Of a DNA stretch of 8,632 bases, positions 1 through 5,837 are shown one piece after another (position 1 is the stretch's first letter; the number at the start of each line of letters is the position of its first letter). The notes beneath the pieces were generated by a model that made no database searches, was not told where the DNA came from, and was given only the letters and a program-made list of their open reading frames with translations. Made by a program: the position numbers and the translations under genes. The DNA comes from Bacteroidales bacterium (GTDB lineage Bacteria; Bacteroidota; Bacteroidia; Bacteroidales; VadinHA17): NCBI GenBank assembly GCA_013314865.1, contig JABUEV010000079.1, positions 1-8,632 on the forward strand. The letters are read 5' to 3'.

Positions 1-175
1 ATCGGTCAACACTATCCAGATTGCCGAAGCACTTAAGGAAAAAGGATTTGAAATCGACCGCAAAAGTATCACCCTGCCTGATGAACAGATCAAAGAGGTT
101 GGCAAATATAAAGCCGTCATAAAACTTCACAGGGACGTGAAAGTCGAAATAGACTTTGAAGTGGTTCCTGAATAA
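1..175 (+). CDS. rplI: 50S ribosomal protein L9, C-terminal part (5' end outside window)
   Basis: Reading from base 2 gives 57 residues and a TAA stop at 173-175. The peptide has the pattern of the C-terminal rRNA-binding domain of L9: an IAEALKEKGFEIDRKSI segment (helix, then the I-D-R/K-K-x-I strand), then LPDEQIKEVGKYKAVIKLH and an alternating beta ending in VVPE. L9 binds the L1-stalk base of 23S rRNA in the large subunit and helps keep the reading frame. The family is about 150 residues, so roughly 90 N-terminal residues lie to the left. In Bacteroidota rplI usually ends an rpsF-rpsR-rplI operon; the likely terminator just downstream agrees with its being the last gene. The identification rests on only 57 residues but the pattern is distinctive. 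Confidence 0.9.
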   Translation, partial: SVNTIQIAEALKEKGFEIDRKSITLPDEQIKEVGKYKAVIKLHRDVKVEIDFEVVPE

Positions 176-190
176 AAGTTATTAAAAATC

Positions 191-248
191 TGTCCTGAAA
201 GTAACTCCTGTCTGATTTAAAAGATATCAGGCAGTAACTTTCAGGACA
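191..248. terminator. Bidirectional intrinsic terminator between convergent rplI and ridA
   Basis: The arms TGTCCTGAAAGTAAC (191-205) and GTAACTTTCAGGACA (234-248) are complementary at 14 of 15 positions, and weaker pairing (CTGAT at about 212-216 with ATCAG at 226-230) may extend the stem inward. On the + strand the right arm is followed by TTTTATTTT (249-257). On the - strand the left arm is followed by GATTTTTAAT. A stem with T-rich flanks on both sides, placed 15 bp after the rplI stop and 2 bp beyond the ridA stop, fits a shared terminator for two converging transcripts. Confidence 0.85.
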
Positions 249-250
249 TT

Positions 251-628
251 TTATTTTGCGGCAACAGTCTCAATTTCTATCAAAGCCCCCAAAGGAAGCT
301 CCTTTACGGCAAATGCGGCCCTGGCAGGCTGGTTTTCGAAGTAAAACCTTGAATAAACCTCATTCATAGCACTGAAATTTGCCATATCAGTAAGATAACA
401 GGTGGATTTCACAACTTCAACCAGGCTATAACCTGCTTCATTCAAAATAGCCATTATATTCCTGAGTGCCTGTTCAGTCTGTGCCTTTATTCCGCCATCA
501 ACTAACTTCCCTGTTGAAGGATCAACCCCCAACTGACCTGAAACATACAAAGTATTGTTTGCCTCAACCGCCTGGCTGTAAGGGCCAATGGCAGAAGGCG
601 CTTTAGATGTTCTGATAATTCTTTTCAT
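251..628 (-). CDS. ridA: RidA (YjgF/YER057c/UK114 family) enamine/imine deaminase
   Basis: This is a complete 125-residue protein, the usual size for the family. RidA hydrolyses reactive 2-aminoacrylate and related enamine/imine intermediates released by PLP-dependent serine/threonine dehydratases; it acts in the cytoplasm as a homotrimer with active sites between subunits. Visible family features are the N-terminal S-x-IGPYSQAV segment with Tyr17, SGQLGVDP (30-37), the helix QTEQALRNIMAIL, the VVKSTCYLTDM strand, and the C-terminal PARAAFAVKELPLGALIEIE with Arg103 (equivalent of the carboxylate-binding Arg105 of enteric RidA) and Glu118 (equivalent of Glu120). The position matching enteric Cys107 is Ala105, which is common and not expected to abolish activity. 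It starts 11 bp after the lptD stop and is probably the second gene of that transcript. There is no Shine-Dalgarno sequence before the ATG. Confidence 0.95.
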   Translation of the reverse strand: MKRIIRTSKAPSAIGPYSQAVEANNTLYVSGQLGVDPSTGKLVDGGIKAQTEQALRNIMAILNEAGYSLVEVVKSTCYLTDMANFSAMNEVYSRFYFENQPARAAFAVKELPLGALIEIETVAAK

Positions 629-639
629 TAGAGTGACGA

Positions 640-3327
640 TTAGTAATAATAATCATGATAATCCTTTCTGCGTTCATATTTCAGATCAGAAAGAATAGCA
701 GCCTTGGCTCTTATCGTAAAATTCCACATCTTCATTGAACCATTTGGTATCCAATTGAAACTCATATCCCAGCAATGAAGATCCCTCGAGATCCCTATCT
801 GTGTCATTGTAATCTGCTTCATTGCGAAATCATACCCTGTGGTATAAGTAATTCCCATTTTTTTTGTGAGAGTAACACTCCCGTTTAATGAAAGAGTCTG
901 ACTTATTTCGGATTTAGAAAATCTTTTTGCATAACTCATACTGTAACTGACAGCCATCGTCCATGGCACATCAAAAATCTGGTATCCATACTCATCAAAC
1001 ATTGAGCCTGTAGGTTCGGTGTTTGCCGGATCTGTGTTAATGGCGCCGCCAGGTATCTGTGTGGTCCGGCGAGGCATGGATGATGAGGATCTGCTTTGGG
1101 ATGATTTATTACCTGAGAGTAATTGCCTCATATCAAAATCAAGACTGACTGAAAGCCCTGTCAGCCTCATGAGCTTTTTCGTCTGTGAGTAGTAAAATTC
1201 TGAAATCTGCTGACCTTTGCTGTTAAGCCCGTAGAGAGAAAAACTTGTATTTGCTGAAACATTAAGATTTTTGAACAGTGTAGTTCTCATTGCCATCACC
1301 ACCGGTGCCCATCTCATTGAATCAGCAAAAACATTATATGAAGTTGAAATACTCAGGTTATCAATTATCCGGACCTTTTCGGGTTTTCCCGTTGTATCAT
1401 TTTTCTGGAACACTTTAGCTTCAATGATGTTTACAATGCTGAAGTTTATGCCGCTTGACCTTCTTGGAAGAGAAGGTGTTCCGAATATTCCACCTTCAAA
1501 GATTGAGTATTGAGTCATCCTGCCGGAGGTATCAGACTGAACAGTCCGGTACATATTAGTGCTCAGACCCCTCAGGGACGGGACATAGCTGAATCCGACA
1601 GACGGTTTCATTACATGGCGAATAGCCTGTACCCTTGATTCAGGTTTGAATGTGTACATTCCGAAAATCTGAGGATTAAAGCTTGCGCTTACAGACGGAT
1701 TAAGAGCATGTCCATAAAACAGACCACGCAATGTATCATTCACAACTGCAGGAACAACTTTATTAACCTCGGGATTAAAATATTCAGGATTCCAGTTTTT
1801 AATAATCTTCCTGGTATAAAGAACCCCGGTGTAAGACAATTGAGGGGAAATTGAAAAATTTCTGAAGGGACGCAGTTGAATGCTTAGTGGAGCTTCATGC
1901 TTAAAACCATTTCTCATGTTTTCCCATACACTTCTTTTGAATAAAAGGCTATCATAAGTATCAATCTGGTTATCAAGCGATGCAGTATACTGGAATTGGA
2001 GTTCCTGATACCATTTGGTCCTTCCGGTAGTGCGCCTGCTTTTGAGAGGATAAATCCTTCCCATGTTAAAATTAAGCTTGGGAAGATTAACACTTACTGT
2101 TTTATTACTCACGTTCTGGCTATGATTCATACTGGTAGTCAGGTTGAACGGGGTACCTTCCCATGTTTTTGAGTAACTCACACTTGACTGCCTTTGAGTT
2201 GTTACATGTTCAGCCACAACATAACTGTTTGTCCTGTCAAATCCGCTTGAACTCATGTTTACACTTGCAGCAAACCTTGAGCCTGGCCTTGCTTTTGGAT
2301 TCTGAGTGTAAGTCCACCCCAGACGGTAATTAACTGCTTTCCGGTAGTCAGGCAATCCCTTATGCCCTGAAACATTGTTGGCATAGCTGAAGGTAAAATT
2401 GCCGCTGTACTTATATAATTTATTATAAGTGGTGGTGGCTGTCAGCATCCAGGTACCATTTGTATAAATATTCCCTTTAAGGGCAAGATCAAAATAGTCG
2501 TTAATAGCAAAATAATATCCTCCGTCTGTCAGGGAATAGCCTCTTTGCTGTTCCTGTCCTACTCTGGGGATTATGATACCAGATGCCGCTCTTTTGGTCT
2601 GAATCGGGAAGAATCCAAATGGTATGGCCAAAGGAAGCGGGATACCTTCCAGGACCAGATTCCCGGGCCCTGAAATAATCTTTTTGCCAGGGTATATTCT
2701 TGCCTTTGGAAGATTTATGTAAAAATGAGGAATTTCGGCATCACAGGTAGAATATGTGCTTCTGGATATATTTGAAGTGCCGTCATCCAGAAGTTTTGTT
2801 ACTGAGCTTCTGAGCAATCCTTCCTCCTGTTTTGTGGCTATATTGTAAACCAGTGCCTTTTTACTCCTGAAATTGTATGTAAGTGAATCTGCTTCAAATT
2901 CCTGTGATTTTTCCCTGAAGACAGGTTTTCCCTTAAGCACTCCTGCCGTATCCCGTATTCCTGTCGCAAAAAGAGTGTTTGATTCCATGTTAAATACAAT
3001 GGAATCAGCCGTGATTTCTATGTCACCATACGTAACTTTAGCATTGTCTCTCAGGATTGCTCTTTTATTGACAAGATCCGTTTTCTTCAGTCCTGATGAG
3101 GAATAAACAACCTGACGGTCAATAGCATCGGGAGATATCACTAATTTTTTCACTCCGGAAGTGTCAGAGGCAAGGGTATCGGTGATGTAATATGATTCAG
3201 TTCCGGCCGGAACGTTTTCCTGTGAGACAAGAGATGCACAGCTTAAAACCGCTGAGAAGATAACCAGGAACCGTTTATTATAAAAAAAATACAACTTAAA
3301 TGCTATTTTTGTATAATTTTTGAGCAA
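640..3327 (-). CDS. lptD: LptD-type LPS-assembly outer membrane beta-barrel protein (Bacteroidota form)
   Basis: The reading frame codes for up to 895 residues. LptD, with LptE, forms the outer-membrane translocon that inserts LPS into the outer leaflet. After a hydrophobic signal segment (about 19-33, FLVIFSAVLSCASL) comes an OstA/LptA-like beta-jellyroll (about 85-240, with AKVTYGDIEITADSIVF and EADSLTYNFRSKKALVYNI), then STCD, the GIPLPLAIPFGFFP segment leading into the barrel, and a long series of amphipathic strands rich in aromatic, Ser, Thr and Asn residues to the C-terminus. Cys195 and Cys852 are the cysteines outside the signal region. A Ser/Arg-rich patch near 740-753 is probably a surface loop. 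The 3327 start is a TTG, and no ATG exists before about residue 113; another TTG at 3294 (884 residues) leaves a more normal signal peptide. It is divergent from the amidase and followed by ridA. The family call is firm; the start is uncertain. Confidence 0.88.
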   Translation of the reverse strand: MLKNYTKIAFKLYFFYNKRFLVIFSAVLSCASLVSQENVPAGTESYYITDTLASDTSGVKKLVISPDAIDRQVVYSSSGLKKTDLVNKRAILRDNAKVTYGDIEITADSIVFNMESNTLFATGIRDTAGVLKGKPVFREKSQEFEADSLTYNFRSKKALVYNIATKQEEGLLRSSVTKLLDDGTSNISRSTYSTCDAEIPHFYINLPKARIYPGKKIISGPGNLVLEGIPLPLAIPFGFFPIQTKRAASGIIIPRVGQEQQRGYSLTDGGYYFAINDYFDLALKGNIYTNGTWMLTATTTYNKLYKYSGNFTFSYANNVSGHKGLPDYRKAVNYRLGWTYTQNPKARPGSRFAASVNMSSSGFDRTNSYVVAEHVTTQRQSSVSYSKTWEGTPFNLTTSMNHSQNVSNKTVSVNLPKLNFNMGRIYPLKSRRTTGRTKWYQELQFQYTASLDNQIDTYDSLLFKRSVWENMRNGFKHEAPLSIQLRPFRNFSISPQLSYTGVLYTRKIIKNWNPEYFNPEVNKVVPAVVNDTLRGLFYGHALNPSVSASFNPQIFGMYTFKPESRVQAIRHVMKPSVGFSYVPSLRGLSTNMYRTVQSDTSGRMTQYSIFEGGIFGTPSLPRRSSGINFSIVNIIEAKVFQKNDTTGKPEKVRIIDNLSISTSYNVFADSMRWAPVVMAMRTTLFKNLNVSANTSFSLYGLNSKGQQISEFYYSQTKKLMRLTGLSVSLDFDMRQLLSGNKSSQSRSSSSMPRRTTQIPGGAINTDPANTEPTGSMFDEYGYQIFDVPWTMAVSYSMSYAKRFSKSEISQTLSLNGSVTLTKKMGITYTTGYDFAMKQITMTQIGISRDLHCWDMSFNWIPNGSMKMWNFTIRAKAAILSDLKYERRKDYHDYYY
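3304..3311 (+). promoter_or_regulatory. Candidate Bacteroidota -7 promoter element for the amidase-MCE pair
   Basis: TATTTTTG matches the TAnnTTTG element recognised by the primary sigma factor of Bacteroidota. It lies 62 bp before the amidase ATG, giving a predicted leader of about 55 nt. No clear -33 TTTG/TTG is present at the expected spacing, so the call depends on a short motif in A/T-rich DNA. The site would fall inside lptD if that gene begins at 3327 but outside it if it begins at 3294. Confidence 0.4.
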
Positions 3328-3343
3328 TACCGGATGACACAGG

Positions 3344-3351
3344 CAAAACTA
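3344..3351 (-). promoter_or_regulatory. Candidate Bacteroidota -7 promoter element for lptD-ridA
   Basis: On the minus strand these bases read TAGTTTTG, an exact TAnnTTTG match. Transcription would start near 3338, leaving about 11 nt before the TTG at 3327 or about 44 nt before the TTG at 3294. No good -33 element is seen at normal spacing; a TTG at 3365-3367 is too close. It points away from the + strand candidate at 3304-3311, as expected for a divergent promoter pair. Confidence 0.4.
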
Positions 3352-3373
3352 AGCAAAAAAATTTCAACTGATA

Positions 3374-4534
3374 ATGACCCCTGCTATTATAAACGACAAA
3401 CACCATACCAATTATATCAACAGACATAAATCGCTGATTTCTGTTCTTCTGGCAGCAGTTGCCCTTTTTGGATTTATGAATCTGAAAGCTATTGATAAGA
3501 CCTGGACTATCGTAATTGATGCCGGTCATGGCGGAAAAGATCCCGGAGCACTGGGCTCTTTTGCAAAAGAGAAAGACATCACATTGAATATTGCCCTTAA
3601 AACAGGGGATTACATTGAAAAGAATATCAGCAATGTTAAAGTTTTATACACCAGGAAGACAGATACATTCCTGGATATCAAGGAGAGAGCCGAATTTGCG
3701 AACAGAAACAAAGCCGATCTTTTTATATCAATCCACGCAAACTGGGCAAAATATTCAAGTATAAGAGGAACTGAAACATTTGTAATGGGACTTGCAAAGG
3801 ACCAGGAAAATCTTGAAGTGGCTATGAAAGAAAACGAGGTTATATTGCTCGAGGATAATTATACCACAAAATACGAGGGATTTGACCCCAAATCACCTGA
3901 ATCATATATAGTTTTCACCCTGATGCAGAATATCTTTCTGGAGCAGAGCACAAACCTTGCATCTTATATTCAACAGCAATATAAAGACAGGATTAAGAGG
4001 ACAGACAGGGGGGTAAAACAGGCAGGATTCTGGGTTCTTTTCATGACAACCATGCCAAGTGTGCTGACCGAAACAGGATTCATCACCAATCCTGACGAAG
4101 AAAAATTTCTTAGCTCAAGCCAGGGGCAGGATTATATTGCTTCAGCCATTTACAGGGCATGCCGTAATTATATAGAGGAGATAAACAAGAAAAGCGGAAT
4201 CTCCACAGCTGTAAGAACTGATACTATTGCAACGGTTGATACACTTGCTATTTCAGCCAAAGAATCGCCCGGGATTAAATTTACAGTGCAGATTACCACC
4301 TCAGTTAAACCAAAGGAAGTTAAACCCGAAAACTTTAAAGGACTCAGTGATGTTTCTGAAATTCTGGTGAATAAGATTTATAAATATACTTCCGGCAGAT
4401 TCGATGAATACTCTGAGGCACTGGCATACAGGAAAAAGATCTTATCTTTATTCCCGGATGCTTTTATAGTTGGCATAAAAGACAACAATATATTACCTTT
4501 GCAGGAAGCCCTTAAACTGAAAAGGAATCAATAA
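3374..4534 (+). CDS. N-acetylmuramoyl-L-alanine amidase (Amidase_3) with C-terminal SPOR-like domain
   Basis: This 386-residue protein hydrolyses the bond between MurNAc and L-Ala of the stem peptide in peptidoglycan, in the periplasm, typically during cell separation. A short basic leader and hydrophobic segment (about 20-37, SLISVLLAAVALFGF) act as signal peptide or anchor. The Amidase_3 domain spans about 44-265: zinc ligands His52 (IDAGHGGKDPGA), Glu66 (KEKD) and His121 (SIHAN), and catalytic Glu233 in LTETGF. The roughly 110 residues between His121 and Glu233 include a helical insert like the regulatory helix that blocks the AmiA/B/C active site. Residues about 303-382 (FTVQITTSVKP to DAFIVGIKD) resemble a SPOR domain, which binds denuded glycan strands at division septa. 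The ATG at 3374 fits the signal segment; there is no Shine-Dalgarno. The MCE gene follows 11 bp later, probably in one operon. Confidence 0.94.
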   Translation: MTPAIINDKHHTNYINRHKSLISVLLAAVALFGFMNLKAIDKTWTIVIDAGHGGKDPGALGSFAKEKDITLNIALKTGDYIEKNISNVKVLYTRKTDTFLDIKERAEFANRNKADLFISIHANWAKYSSIRGTETFVMGLAKDQENLEVAMKENEVILLEDNYTTKYEGFDPKSPESYIVFTLMQNIFLEQSTNLASYIQQQYKDRIKRTDRGVKQAGFWVLFMTTMPSVLTETGFITNPDEEKFLSSSQGQDYIASAIYRACRNYIEEINKKSGISTAVRTDTIATVDTLAISAKESPGIKFTVQITTSVKPKEVKPENFKGLSDVSEILVNKIYKYTSGRFDEYSEALAYRKKILSLFPDAFIVGIKDNNILPLQEALKLKRNQ

Positions 4535-4545
4535 TAAGTCCTGAA

Positions 4546-5502
4546 ATGAAAAAATTTTCAAACGAACTGAAGGTAGGAGTCACAGCATTAATAACTATTA
4601 TAATTTTCATATGGTTATACAACTTCCTGAAAGGGAAAGATTATTTCAGCAAGACAGCAAGATATTATGTGATATATGACAAGATCGGAGGTCTTGCTGA
4701 ATCGAGTCCGGTTGAGGTTAATGGCTATAAAGTAGGTGTTGTACAGTCAATCAGGTTTACCGACCCTCTCTCGGGCAGACTCCTGGTTGTATTAACCGTA
4801 GATAAAGGAATTAAACTGCCCAGGAATACAATTGCAGAAATAACTACAGCTACTCTGGTAGCGGGAATGAAGGTACAGTTTATCTACGGAGAAGGACCAG
4901 GCACATATTCAAACGGAGATACAATTCCCGGAAGACTTGCCGAATCAATCATCCTGAAGCTTGAAAATGAACTGATACCTTTAAAAGATAAAGTTGTGAA
5001 CCTGATTGTGTCACTTGATTCTGTTGCTACATCTCTGGATGAAATTCTTGATCCGCAGTTCAGAAATAATATCAGGACCAGTGTTGCCAGCCTGAGCAGT
5101 ACTTCAGAAAATCTGAATGAAATAGTTGCTTCAAGGGAAGAGGCAATAAAGGAGACCTTGACCAGCATTAATGAATTTACCAGAATGCTTGCAGATAATT
5201 CCTCAAAGCTAAGCAACACTATTTCAAATCTTGAATCATTATCTGACACGATTAACGCCGCCGATCTTTATGAGACAGCAAGCAATTTAAGGAAGAGTCT
5301 TGAAAAGGCCTCCATTATGGTTGAAGACCTTGGCCAGGGAAAAGGAACCGCAGGAAAACTGATGACTGATGATTCGCTGTATGTAAATCTTAACAATGCA
5401 CTGGCCAGTCTTGACCTGCTCCTGAAGGATCTTAAGGAAAACCCAAAAAGATATGTTCATTTTTCAATATTTGGAAAGAAGAATACACCATCAGGAAAAT
5501 AG
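4546..5502 (+). CDS. MCE/MlaD-family membrane-anchored lipid-transport protein
   Basis: This is a 318-residue protein with one N-terminal transmembrane helix (about 10-28, VGVTALITIIIFIWLYNFL) and a single MCE domain (about 38-118) in the periplasm. Family features include YYVIYDKIGGLAESSPVEVNGYKVGVV, the VDKGIKLPRNTIAEI strand-turn, and LVAGMKVQFIYGEGP, followed by the usual S-N-GDTIPGRL exit. The rest (about 135-310) is mostly predicted helix, rich in Ser, Leu, Asn and Glu with heptad-like spacing, as in MCE proteins whose C-termini form a helical tunnel or needle. MCE proteins form hexameric rings that bind and pass phospholipid between inner and outer membranes, normally powered by an MlaE permease and MlaF ATPase. 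Neither partner is in this window. It is a single-domain MlaD-like member rather than a multi-MCE PqiB/YebT. The gene follows the amidase closely and has no Shine-Dalgarno. Confidence 0.93.
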   Translation: MKKFSNELKVGVTALITIIIFIWLYNFLKGKDYFSKTARYYVIYDKIGGLAESSPVEVNGYKVGVVQSIRFTDPLSGRLLVVLTVDKGIKLPRNTIAEITTATLVAGMKVQFIYGEGPGTYSNGDTIPGRLAESIILKLENELIPLKDKVVNLIVSLDSVATSLDEILDPQFRNNIRTSVASLSSTSENLNEIVASREEAIKETLTSINEFTRMLADNSSKLSNTISNLESLSDTINAADLYETASNLRKSLEKASIMVEDLGQGKGTAGKLMTDDSLYVNLNNALASLDLLLKDLKENPKRYVHFSIFGKKNTPSGK

Positions 5503-5837
5503 AAATACAATAAGCTGATTTACAGTATTTAAAAAAACAGAATTAAATTACCGGCAAAATAGTCTCCGATAAATCAGTATCCTGTTAAATTTTGAGCATA
5601 GATTTGAGAAGAATGTAAGACCTTCAGAGACAGTAGTAATACTAATAAATATCTGATTATAAGCACATTAAAAATGTAAAAAATTTTTTTTTGATAAAAT
5701 ATTGAAGGATAAAAACATATAAAATTTTTGAAAAAGTCAAGTAAAAAAAATTTTTTTTTTAAGATTTTTTTTTACAAATATTGCCTCGTGAATAAGCGCG
5801 ATTTGAAACCTTAAAATTAAAAAACCAGTATTTAATA
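5503..5837. other. A/T-rich non-coding region upstream of dnaA (possible dnaA control region or unwinding element)
   Basis: These 335 bases contain no credible ORF. Notable are long A-to-T junction tracts: A6T9 at 5678-5692, A4T5 at 5721-5729, A8T10 at 5743-5760 and T9 at 5765-5773. Such tracts are stiff or curved and melt easily. I found no DnaA box within one mismatch of TTATCCACA on either strand (the best is TTTTGATAA at 5689-5697, with two mismatches), so an origin cannot be claimed. A small A/T-only hairpin (ACATT at 5665-5669 with AATGT at 5673-5677) followed by A and T runs could weakly terminate the amidase-MCE transcript. The region must also contain the promoter for dnaA. Confidence 0.6.
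5599..5606 (+). promoter_or_regulatory. Candidate -7 promoter element for dnaA
   Basis: TAGATTTG matches the Bacteroidota TAnnTTTG element exactly and is the only exact + strand match I found in the dnaA upstream region. It would give an unusually long leader of about 225 nt that includes all the A/T tracts. No -33 TTTG is visible at normal spacing, so another, less canonical promoter nearer dnaA is equally possible. Confidence 0.25.

Noticed and set aside
1271..1513. 80-residue ORF on the + strand inside lptD
   Set aside because: It lies antisense to a clear beta-barrel coding sequence, resembles no family I recognise, and is best explained as a frame shadow.
2873..3106. 77-residue ORF on the + strand inside the lptD N-terminal region
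   Set aside because: It is antisense to conserved LptD/OstA-like sequence and has no recognisable motif.
3238..3240. Lipoprotein signal in LptD (V-L-S-C at residues 27-30)
   Set aside because: The sequence is a poor lipobox (Leu at -2), and LptD is an integral barrel usually exported by signal peptidase I; the cysteine is more likely part of the hydrophobic core.
3296..3529. 77-residue minus-strand ORF across the lptD-amidase promoter region
   Set aside because: It overlaps the conserved amidase N-terminus and the lptD start in another frame, and has no family features.
4884..5249. 121-residue minus-strand ORF inside the MCE gene
   Set aside because: It is antisense to the MCE domain and helical tail; its Ser/Leu-rich content mirrors the codons of the real gene.
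5503..5837. Replication origin with DnaA boxes upstream of dnaA
   Set aside because: No 9-mer within one mismatch of TTATCCACA was found on either strand; A/T richness alone is not enough to call oriC.
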